The notes under the pieces were generated by a model that was not told the DNA's origin, ran no database searches, and saw only the letters and a program-made list of their open reading frames with translations. A stretch of DNA of 49,821 bases from Candidatus Levyibacteriota bacterium (GTDB lineage Bacteria > Patescibacteriota > Microgenomatia > Levybacterales > UBA12049): contig DAIDHL010000010.1 of the NCBI GenBank assembly GCA_027459745.1, forward strand, positions 1 through 49,821, in the 5' to 3' direction. The position numbers and the translations under genes are program-made. Positions 28,142-36,355 of the stretch are shown piece by piece; within the stretch, counting starts at the first letter, position 1; each line of letters begins with the position of its first letter.

Positions 28142-30412
28142 TTATACTTTGTCAGCTGGCAAAGAGAAACTGAAAGTTGATCCTTTCCCTTCTACTGAAT
28201 CTACCCAAATCTCTCCGTGATGTAGTTCTACAATACTTTTAGCGATATACAGTCCTAAGCCCGTTCCTTTTGCTCCTGCTGCAAGTTCACTGGAGACCCG
28301 ATAAAACTTGGTAAACAGATGTGAACGAGCATCTTCAGGAATGCCAATGCCTGAATCTTTAACATGGGTAATAATTTTGTCATCCTGTTTTTCCAGTGAT
28401 ACCATCACACGACCACCTTCGGGAGTATATTTGATAGCATTATCAATTAAATTTGCCAGTACTTCATGTATCTTCATTTCATCAGCAATCACATGCGGCA
28501 AATCAGTTGGACTATCTTGAAAAACTAACATAATATTTCTGGATTTTGCCGTAGGACTAATATCAGTAACCGTTTGCTTTACCAATCCCACCCAATTCAC
28601 AGATACAGGATGTAACTTGATATTATGTTTTTCAATATTGGTGACATCTAGAATATTATTGATCAAGAATGTTAACTGTTCTACTCCTCGGCTGATATTA
28701 TCTAAAAACATATTCTGTTCATTATTTAATTTGGCAATATTCTCTTCCCGAAAAACTGACATATAATTACGTATAATGGTAAGAGGCGTACGTAGCTCAT
28801 GTGCAGCAATAGAGACAAAATCAAGTTTCATCTTTTCTAAATTCAACTCTTCTGTTAGATCATGGATAGTCAAAATATACGTGATATCGGAAGATTCATT
28901 TTTATGCAAAATTACCGACGTAAGTCTGACCGGCAGCTTATGACCTCGATTGGTTTGTAATTGTATTTGTAGTTTGGAAAACATTTCGCTAGCAGCTGGT
29001 GCAGTGTCGGATGATGTTTCAGGAGCATATACATTTGCTGTTATAGGTTTGTCTTGTTCATAGAGGGAAATAATACTTTCTATAGGTTTACCAATAGCTT
29101 CTTGCTGAGAATATCCGGTCAATTTTTCTGCCACCGTATTAAATAACACGATGTTCCTTTTTTCATCTAGTGCAATGATAGCCTCAGTCATGTTATACAA
29201 GACTAAATCCGCTTTATTGCGCTCGAAGGCAATTTTTTTATTACTTTCATTTAACCTGGCGAAGGCCTGTTGAAGATTTTTTGCCATGTCATTAAAAGTT
29301 GATGCTAGATCTTCTAACTCGTCACGCGTGTTTATAAGTACTTTAGATTGAAAATTCCCCTGCCCGAACTGCTTGGCGCCTGCCGCCAGAATATGAATTG
29401 GCGTAGTAATATTTTTGGCCAGACCCAAACTGATAATGGTAATAAATATCAACATTACCAGAAAGAGAACTATGCCAAATATTTCCACCTGCCTTACAGA
29501 ACTAAGAGCGTCACTGATAGGTACTCGAGCTATGATTCCCCATTGAGTCAGTAATACTTGACTATAGGTAGTCAGAACTTGTTTACCTTGGTTATCTACA
29601 CTGTTTGCCACCGGCTCAGGCGTACTGCTAGTACTAGGAAGAGAATTGACAAATGCAGCTACTTCTTTTTTGTTTAAAACTGTTGAAGCATTATTTGCTG
29701 TTGGAGTTTTAGGGGAAAATATTAACTTTCCATTCTCATCAACCACATAGATATAACCGGAATTATCAATTTTAATCGTGGACAGCTGCTTCCACAACGA
29801 AGCTAATTCTGTTTTTTCTTCGAGCACGCCGGCAATCTCATTACTATTCCGAAATGTCCCAATAGCTGAAGTGTTCATATCCTCAATATTGGGTAAATTG
29901 TGAGAGATAATAATGGGAATGGACAATGTAACTTGTTGATCACCTGCTGCATCTATGCTTACCGGACTGACATATTTTTCTCCTCCACCAAAGTTTGGTA
30001 CTTTGAAGGATGGGTCATTGGCGTCATTTTTCAACTGGCTAACAGGATAGACTTTGTCGCGTGAGACATGTACTAATTCATTGCCATTTTTATCTAATAA
30101 TATTAGATCCTGAATGTCGGGGTCTTGGGCTATATAATTTTGCAATTCAGAAGTAGTATTGGGTATATCTTTCGTACGAACCGGCAATGTCTGCGAATAA
30201 ACAATAAGGCTGACAAGCTTATTTTTTAAAAAATCTGAAGTTTCAAGTTGCCCCTGACTGGCTGCTTCTCTAACTAAAGTCGAGGTGTTATTCAGAATTT
30301 GATTTTGTGAGATGGTTAGCCAAACAAAGTTTGTAATAAGCAGAGGGACAATTGCCACGAGAATAAAAAGGAGTAAAATCTTCTGTTCAATTTTTACTTT
30401 AGGCAGCTGCAT
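28142..30412 (-). CDS. Sensor histidine kinase (extracellular sensor, HAMP, PAS, HisKA, HATPase_c)
   Basis: H box 'FVSIAAHELRTPLTIIRNYM', N box 'LANLIDNAIKYTPEGG', G boxes 'DSGIGIPEDA' and 'GTGLGLYIAKSIVELHHGEIWVDS'. Confidence 0.95.
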   Translation of the reverse strand: MQLPKVKIEQKILLLFILVAIVPLLITNFVWLTISQNQILNNTSTLVREAASQGQLETSDFLKNKLVSLIVYSQTLPVRTKDIPNTTSELQNYIAQDPDIQDLILLDKNGNELVHVSRDKVYPVSQLKNDANDPSFKVPNFGGGEKYVSPVSIDAAGDQQVTLSIPIIISHNLPNIEDMNTSAIGTFRNSNEIAGVLEEKTELASLWKQLSTIKIDNSGYIYVVDENGKLIFSPKTPTANNASTVLNKKEVAAFVNSLPSTSSTPEPVANSVDNQGKQVLTTYSQVLLTQWGIIARVPISDALSSVRQVEIFGIVLFLVMLIFITIISLGLAKNITTPIHILAAGAKQFGQGNFQSKVLINTRDELEDLASTFNDMAKNLQQAFARLNESNKKIAFERNKADLVLYNMTEAIIALDEKRNIVLFNTVAEKLTGYSQQEAIGKPIESIISLYEQDKPITANVYAPETSSDTAPAASEMFSKLQIQLQTNRGHKLPVRLTSVILHKNESSDITYILTIHDLTEELNLEKMKLDFVSIAAHELRTPLTIIRNYMSVFREENIAKLNNEQNMFLDNISRGVEQLTFLINNILDVTNIEKHNIKLHPVSVNWVGLVKQTVTDISPTAKSRNIMLVFQDSPTDLPHVIADEMKIHEVLANLIDNAIKYTPEGGRVMVSLEKQDDKIITHVKDSGIGIPEDARSHLFTKFYRVSSELAAGAKGTGLGLYIAKSIVELHHGEIWVDSVEGKGSTFSFSLPADKV

Positions 30413-30504
30413 TAAAAATATTGTAGCTCAATTATTCCTAAATTACCAAACTAGACCAGATATTTATAAAAACAAAATTTGATAGCCTCTGCTAAAATTA
30501 ATTC

Positions 30505-30806
30505 ATGCCTTTCATAAAAAAATTAAAGACAATTGCCAGCGCAGATGGTAAATATTTTGAACAGTTACCAGCTATACTTATCTTTTCTTTGCGCAAACTA
30601 CCCTCATCGCACAAAATCTTGTATGGAAATCAACCATTCAAACCTCGATTTATACCCAATTTTTGACTTACTTGATACCAGTAGTTTTTATTTACGCCGC
30701 TCTAGTGACCTTTAAATATCCCTCTGACAAATTTGATCGTGATATGACTTTGTTTTTCAATTTATCCTTATGCATTCTCATTTTTATCTCACCTTTTGTA
30801 AGTTAA
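30505..30806 (+). pseudogene. Small membrane protein gene interrupted by a frameshift
   Basis: Frame 1 'MPFIKKLKTIASADGKYFEQLPAILIF', continues in the -1 frame as 'FFAQTTLIAQNLVWKSTIQTSIYTQFLTYLIPVVFIYAALVTFKYPSDKFDRDMTLFFNLSLCILIFISPFVS*'. Confidence 0.5.
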
Positions 30807-30896
30807 ATCAGATTAAAAGATATGCACAAATTAGTTATATTGAATAAGTAATAACCGGCCAATTATATAATAATAGTTCCGTTTCTAAACGAGGGA

Positions 30897-31439
30897 TTAG
30901 CAACTTTTTTTATTTTTAACTAATATAATTACTTTTTCTACAGCCTCTTTTGCCGATCTGGCTCCTAAAACTTTTATCCTCCTCCTCTCATCTAAAAATG
31001 TTCCTGCTAATCTCTCACTCCACCCTCCGCTTTGAGCTAAAGCCACAATCGGAATATTAGCCTGATAAGCAATGGCCATTTCAGTCAATGTTCCTGAACC
31101 ACCATTAATGGTAATAACTGCATCGCAACTGTTAACTAAGACAAATTCTCTACCCCCACCGCGCTCCAAACCCGTGGCAATTACTGCGTCAATATTTTTC
31201 TCACGCACATCCAGGCCTTTACCATATGTCACCCCAATGACCAGACCCCCTGCTTTTTTGGCTCCCCGACAAGCTGCTTGAGAAAGAGAGTCTATATCTT
31301 TTTCCGCACCTATCAATAAGCTTGCTTTGTTTTGTGCGATTAAAAATCCTACTTCCTCAGCTAATTTTAATAACTCTTCAGAATGTACTATATCTGTACA
31401 TGAACCCATTACACCAATTTGTAATTGACGTTTTCTCAT
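30897..31439 (-). CDS. TIGR00725 / LOG-like (SLOG superfamily) Rossmann protein
   Basis: 'IGVMGSCTD', 'ADKDIDSLSQAA'-like region (given as 'GAEKDIDSLSQAACRGAKKAGGLVIGVTYGKG'), 'VLVNSCDAVITINGGSGTLTEMAIAYQANIPIVAL'. Confidence 0.85.
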   Translation of the reverse strand: MRKRQLQIGVMGSCTDIVHSEELLKLAEEVGFLIAQNKASLLIGAEKDIDSLSQAACRGAKKAGGLVIGVTYGKGLDVREKNIDAVIATGLERGGGREFVLVNSCDAVITINGGSGTLTEMAIAYQANIPIVALAQSGGWSERLAGTFLDERRRIKVLGARSAKEAVEKVIILVKNKKSC

Positions 31440-31441
31440 AG

Positions 31442-32500
31442 CTACATCCTTTCTCTTTTGAGTCTACCATTTTCTCCTACAAAATCTAATCTGGTTTCAT
31501 GTGACACTTCTTGTTCTCTGCTCACCTCTTGTAATTCCCTGATGGTTTCACATATTTCTGTTTTGTGTTCTCTCAACTGTTGCTGTCTCACTCTTCGAGA
31601 AAAAGACGGCATCAACCAGTTAGGTATATTTCTGTCAAAAAATGAATTTTTATTTAGGCCATTCTGAGCGACCACTTTTCCTTCTGACTGTAACATCTTC
31701 ATTTCTTGTGTGCCTATAGCCTTGGGAAACAGGGTCTCACGCTGGACTGTAAGAATATCTTTTATTTCTCTCTCTATACTTTGTTTACTTGTCTCGTCGG
31801 CAATAACTAATCTCTCGCGCAAGGATTGTAGATGAATAATGAGATCAAACACTTCCGTCCGTCCAAGACCTGGGTGGTCAAAAAAATCCACTAAATGAAA
31901 TCCATCATCTTGCGGTGTCTGCACCATACTTCCTGCCAAAACTTGAGCTCCTGCTTGTTCCAACATTCTTGTTCCACCTGGTCTGTCTGGTCCGAAATTT
32001 CCCATATTGGCCGTAATAAAAGCAAATGTTGCCTTTTCCATATCTACGCCCAGCAATCTTGCTGCATCGATCATAGTACGCCCTGACCAACCAACATCGT
32101 CTAGAAATAATGTTTGGGATAAATCCAAAGATTCACGCAATGATTGAATTTGTCTCGTCCCCAACGACACGAAATGCCCAATCCCATCCACGCGGGGAGA
32201 AGAGACAACTCTAACACGACTTAGATGCAAGTCTCCTCTAATGGTTGTCTGAGGAAAGATGTCTACTAATTGACGCTGCATTTGTCCTGACAGATCAATG
32301 ATCGTACTGAAAGAGCGTGTGCTTAATTCACCTTGCAGTGCCTGCAAATGTGAAATGGGATCCACAATTAGATTCTCGAAATCCGGATGGCCAACACGCT
32401 GAATCAGTCTTCGCGTAAGTACATCTAATCTACCCCAATCTCGGGGATCCGTACGTAGCTTTGCGCTATCTTGAAACCATAATATTCGTTGTTTGTTCAT
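31442..32500 (-). CDS. PRTase-like protein under T-box control
   Basis: PRPP-loop-like motif 'SLDLSQTLFLDDVGWSGRTMIDAARLLG'; directly downstream of the T-box leader and 2 nt from the TIGR00725 gene. Confidence 0.65.
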   Translation of the reverse strand: MNKQRILWFQDSAKLRTDPRDWGRLDVLTRRLIQRVGHPDFENLIVDPISHLQALQGELSTRSFSTIIDLSGQMQRQLVDIFPQTTIRGDLHLSRVRVVSSPRVDGIGHFVSLGTRQIQSLRESLDLSQTLFLDDVGWSGRTMIDAARLLGVDMEKATFAFITANMGNFGPDRPGGTRMLEQAGAQVLAGSMVQTPQDDGFHLVDFFDHPGLGRTEVFDLIIHLQSLRERLVIADETSKQSIEREIKDILTVQRETLFPKAIGTQEMKMLQSEGKVVAQNGLNKNSFFDRNIPNWLMPSFSRRVRQQQLREHKTEICETIRELQEVSREQEVSHETRLDFVGENGRLKRERM

Positions 32501-32510
32501 AGTTTTTCAC

Positions 32511-32847
32511 AAAAAAACCTCGCCCTCATCTATCACATTCTCGTAGATAGACAAGGGCGAGGCTTCTCGCGGTACCACCTTGCTTTGCTAATAGCTAAAA
32601 AAAAGACCCTTTGCGGGTCTTAAAATTATGACTAAATTAGCCTCATTTCAAGTGCTCCGTTTCCGACACACTTTTTCAGCTATAACGGGCTTACCCGTAA
32701 ATCTTAATGACTTGCGCTTTAGGATTTCGACTCCAGAGAGTAATTCGAAGATATTAAGTTCGGGGAGTCTTTCATCAACCGCTCCCTTTCTGATGTCACC
32801 TTAATTCTCTACTTCTTCTCCTTCATAGTCTTTCTTATTAAATTGTA
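32511..32847 (-). promoter_or_regulatory. T-box riboswitch leader
   Basis: Minus strand: T-box AAGGTGGTACCGCGAGAAGCCTCGCCCTT (around 32555-32581), mutually exclusive terminator CCTCGCCC...GGGCGAGG + T7, Stem I distal loop-like AGAAAGGGAGCGGTTGATGAAAGACTCCC, specifier region GAATTACTCTCTGG. Confidence 0.92.
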
Positions 32848-32853
32848 GAAATT

Positions 32854-32882
32854 ACTATAACACCTAAATTTCTTTTTGTCAA
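32854..32882 (-). promoter_or_regulatory. Consensus promoter for the T-box leader
   Basis: TTGACA (32877-32882), 17-nt spacer, TATAGT (32854-32859), minus strand. Confidence 0.85.
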
Positions 32883-32921
32883 TTATTAAATAATGAACCA
32901 ATTACCAAACTTTGAGGATTG

Positions 32922-33065
32922 TTAAATTGCCCATTGCCCGAAAAGCTTGGCAAAAGAACTTAGGTATGTATAGTTGACAACTGCAAATACCAAGCCGTGT
33001 AATCTAAGAAGAAGGATGAGAAATAATACTAGTAATCCTGAAATTTTAAATACAAATCTTCTCAC
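32922..33065 (-). CDS. Putative 47-aa single-TM protein
   Basis: GTG start: '(M)RRFVFKISGLLVLFLILLLRLHGLVFAVVNYTYLSSFAKLFGQWAI*'; below the ORF-track length cutoff. Confidence 0.35.
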   Translation of the reverse strand: MRRFVFKISGLLVLFLILLLRLHGLVFAVVNYTYLSSFAKLFGQWAI

Positions 33066-33274
33066 ATATTTAGAATAATAAATTGTGATTTGAATTATAA
33101 AGGTTGCAAAATAAGATACCTAATTCTCTATAAATCTCCCATTTTACGATACTCAGCCAAGCGAGTTAATTCATAGGCAAAAAAAACTTTTTTTCTAACT
33201 TCATGACGTTGTTTATCCTCAAGTGTTGTCTCTCTGTCAAGAATTTTTAATTTGTTTTAACCAGGCGAATAATA

Positions 33275-33691
33275 TTACTTAGCAGAGATATTAAGCATTA
33301 AATTCAAAATCTCCCCTAATTGTTTTTTTTGCTGATCACCTAAACTATGTAGGTAATCAGGTCTCATGGCATCTATTTTCTTCGTAATCTTCTCACATAA
33401 GTTTTCACCTTTTGTGGTTAATTTTATCATTTTTTCTCTTCTATCATCAGGATTTTCCTCACGGGTAATATATGTATGATTAAATAACCGATCTACTATT
33501 CCAGTAATATTAGAAGCATCGCAGTGCAATCGGTTAGACAGAGAATTCATAGGTATGGATTTATTATTCGCCAACATACACATCGTGTATAACTGCATCA
33601 CTGATAAGTCGAATTCATCGGCAATTGTCATAAGGTCATGCTTGGCAATTAGTGCCACCTGAAATAATTGAAGATAAAGATTGTTTTTCAT
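33275..33691 (-). CDS. MarR-family transcriptional regulator
   Basis: 'LTTKGENL', 'LSNRLHCDASNITGIVDRLFNHTYITREENPDDRREKMIKLT'. Confidence 0.93.
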   Translation of the reverse strand: MKNNLYLQLFQVALIAKHDLMTIADEFDLSVMQLYTMCMLANNKSIPMNSLSNRLHCDASNITGIVDRLFNHTYITREENPDDRREKMIKLTTKGENLCEKITKKIDAMRPDYLHSLGDQQKKQLGEILNLMLNISAK

Positions 33692-33735
33692 ACAAAACCT
33701 ATTTTGAATTATATATCAATTATATAGTAAATTCA

Positions 33736-33769
33736 ATAGTTGACAACTTAAACTATTTAATAGTACAGT
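33736..33769 (+). promoter_or_regulatory. MFS promoter with MarR-operator-like inverted repeats
   Basis: AATAGTTGACAACTTAAACTATT (AATAGTT...AACTATT) and ACTATTTAATAGT overlap -35 TTGACA (33740-33745) and precede -10 TACAGT (33764-33769). Confidence 0.6.
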
Positions 33770-33775
33770 CATTTC

Positions 33776-35209
33776 ATGTTTAAAAATAAATCTTGGTTAA
33801 TATTTCTACTAGTGGCTATCGCTCAATTTATGGTAGTTTTAGATTCTTCAATTACCAATGTAGCACTTCCTGCTATTAAACAATCACTCCATTTTAATAC
33901 TGATACATTGCAATGGATAGTAACTGCATACTCGCTGACATTTGGCGGATTTTTATTACTGGGAGGCAGAACTGCAGATTTATTTGGTAGAAAGAAAACA
34001 TTGTTATTTGGCATGGGTGCCTTTACATTAGTATCATTTATTATAGGCATCAGTCAGTCGGCATTTTTATTGATAGTTCTTCGTGCTCTTCAGGGTCTAG
34101 CAGCTGCATTTATGTCTCCAGCCGCCTTGTCGATTGTTCTGACAATTTTCCCAGAAGGAACTGAGAGAAACAAAGCCTTATCTTTATGGACTACAGTTGC
34201 TACCGGAGGAGCTGCACTAGGCCTATTATTGGGAGGTTTTTTGACTGAATTTATAAACTGGAGATGGAATTTCTTTATAAACGTACCTGTGGGAATTGTT
34301 ATTAGTCTAGCCATTGCACTTATCCTTCCCGCTCATGAGAAGGAAGAAACTACCCATAAAAATTTAGATCTACTTGGAGCAAGTTTGATCACCGGAGGTA
34401 TTATGACTTTAGTCTTTACTATCAGTGAAGCAAGTATCTGGGGGTGGACGAGTATCCAAACTATTTCGCTTTTGATATTGGCAATTGTATTTCATGTATT
34501 TTTTGTTATACGAGAAAAAACCTATCATCATCCATTAATGTCCTTGGATATTTTTTCTTCCAAAAATGTAGTGATTGCCAACATTATGATGGCACTCTTG
34601 GCCGCTACTCTGTTTGGTAACTTTTTTATAACATCACTTTACTTACAAACTATTCTGCATTATTCCTCATTTATTACCGGACTAAGCTTCTTGCCATTCC
34701 CCCTAATTCTTGGTATCACATCTTCCAGAACTCCAAAACTTGTTGCAAAGTATGGTTTTAAGCCATTTTTGATATTGGGACCAATGATTGTAATGACGGG
34801 CCTTGCGTTTCTAACTATTATGCCTGTTAATGGGAATTATTTTAGCGTCTTGCCATCATTTGTACTTATCCCACTGGGCATGGGTTTGACATTTATGCCG
34901 GTGGTATTAACTGCTACTACGGGGATCCCTGCTCACAAAGCAGGATTAGCCTCAGGTCTTATTAATACTTCACAGCAAATGGGAGGCGCACTTGGACTGG
35001 CTGTTTTATCTAGCATAAGCACAACTGCAACTAATAATTTTGCGGGTAACATTAGTTCTCCCTCAGCTATAGTTGAGGGATATCACATGGCATTTTTTAC
35101 CACTCTTTTTTTCCTTCTACTTGTGGTATTAGCAGCAACAGTTGTTAACTCAGGAAAGAAAAAACTATTAAACAACTCTCAAATACGCCAACCCATACTT
35201 TCAGAATAA
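33776..35209 (+). CDS. MFS drug:H+ antiporter, DHA2/EmrB-QacA type
   Basis: 'VVLDSSITNVALPAIKQSL', 'WIVTAYSLTFGGFLLLGGRTADLFGRKKTLLFG', 14-TM-like length. Confidence 0.93.
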   Translation: MFKNKSWLIFLLVAIAQFMVVLDSSITNVALPAIKQSLHFNTDTLQWIVTAYSLTFGGFLLLGGRTADLFGRKKTLLFGMGAFTLVSFIIGISQSAFLLIVLRALQGLAAAFMSPAALSIVLTIFPEGTERNKALSLWTTVATGGAALGLLLGGFLTEFINWRWNFFINVPVGIVISLAIALILPAHEKEETTHKNLDLLGASLITGGIMTLVFTISEASIWGWTSIQTISLLILAIVFHVFFVIREKTYHHPLMSLDIFSSKNVVIANIMMALLAATLFGNFFITSLYLQTILHYSSFITGLSFLPFPLILGITSSRTPKLVAKYGFKPFLILGPMIVMTGLAFLTIMPVNGNYFSVLPSFVLIPLGMGLTFMPVVLTATTGIPAHKAGLASGLINTSQQMGGALGLAVLSSISTTATNNFAGNISSPSAIVEGYHMAFFTTLFFLLLVVLAATVVNSGKKKLLNNSQIRQPILSE

Positions 35210-35277
35210 ATCTGATAAAGAAATTGAGTATTTTTGATAATTTTGACTGAGTAGATCTAGAATGTTAAAATCCGTCC

Positions 35278-36168
35278 ATGGTTGAAAGCAAAATGCCAGA
35301 TGTAATCAGCTCAGATATTTATACCTTGGATCAAACAATAGTTGACCCACACACTAGTACGAGAGTCCATTCCTCAATTCCTGGAGAAATAGCCAAACTA
35401 CTAAATTCCGGTAATATCCATCTATATAATATCGCTACCCGCAGTCGGGTAGCTCAGCCAGGCTTGGAAGTTGGGCCTTTCTCTACTTCTATGAACGTTA
35501 TTGAACAAACTTTAAAACCACTTCATGGAGGTAAAAGATATACACCCCATCATCCTATGTACGCTGAAGTTGAGGTAATGAATCATTCAGAAAGACCTAT
35601 TCACATTCCTGGAGATATTGCCATATTCCGTTTCATACGTAAATCCTCCAAGTCACTTAAGGGAGCACAATTAATTTCTGCTTTGGACAGTGGAAGAATT
35701 GTTATAACTGGTGACTATAATAAAGATTGGAAATTTTCCTATAGAAACGGCTCTAGAAAAACAGAAGACATTTCAGGAATACATTTCAGCCTGGATCCTA
35801 ACTCACATAAATGGCTTCCACCGTCGGCTGATCCAACCCCTTTTAACTTAGGTGAGGTTGTAAATCTTGCATCAAGTCAATATAGAAAGTACATTGATAG
35901 CTTTCTGGAACCAATACCTGTTAGCAGTCAGCCAATCTTAACAATTTCCGAAACACTCTCCCATTTAACTCTTAATGGAGTACACGCTCTTATCTATCCC
36001 TTAGTGAAAAATTCAAGTGGTGAATATGGCACTGCTATACATATCAATTCGCTATTTGTCGAAAATGGTAGTAATTGGAGGATTAGAACCGAAATTCGAG
36101 GTGCTACAACACCTAATCAAACTCCAGGAGGAGTAACTATGCATTTTTGGTATGCTGGGACAAAGTAG
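35278..36168 (+). CDS. Hypothetical protein with weak dUTPase/dCTP-deaminase-like region
   Basis: 'YAEVEVMNHSERPIHIPGDIAIFRFIRK' resembles the Dcd/dUTPase barrel; TTGACT-17-TAAAAT promoter 6 nt before the ATG. Confidence 0.5.
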   Translation: MVESKMPDVISSDIYTLDQTIVDPHTSTRVHSSIPGEIAKLLNSGNIHLYNIATRSRVAQPGLEVGPFSTSMNVIEQTLKPLHGGKRYTPHHPMYAEVEVMNHSERPIHIPGDIAIFRFIRKSSKSLKGAQLISALDSGRIVITGDYNKDWKFSYRNGSRKTEDISGIHFSLDPNSHKWLPPSADPTPFNLGEVVNLASSQYRKYIDSFLEPIPVSSQPILTISETLSHLTLNGVHALIYPLVKNSSGEYGTAIHINSLFVENGSNWRIRTEIRGATTPNQTPGGVTMHFWYAGTK

Positions 36169-36169
36169 A

Positions 36170-36301
36170 TTACTCACAGCAAGGATCCTTGAAGCCGCAA
36201 TTTTTACAATACGCATCTCTACTACCGGGCATATCACCCATTAGCTCCTCACAAAAAGGGCACTTTTGTGCCCGTATAATTATTTTCTGAGTTTGTTCCA
36301 T
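36170..36301 (-). CDS. 43-aa zinc-ribbon protein
   Basis: My translation: 'MEQTQKIIIRAQKCPFCEELMGDMPGSRDAYCKNCGFKDPCCE*' with CPFC and CKNC knuckles. Confidence 0.6.
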   Translation of the reverse strand: MEQTQKIIIRAQKCPFCEELMGDMPGSRDAYCKNCGFKDPCCE

Positions 36302-36355
36302 ATAAGTGTTTTATCTATTCTAGAGATAGATAAAATTTCAACACATATTACACTC

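Noticed and set aside
32603-32621. Hairpin + U-tract as a stand-alone terminator of another gene
   Set aside because: No gene on that strand ends just upstream; it lies within the T-box leader.
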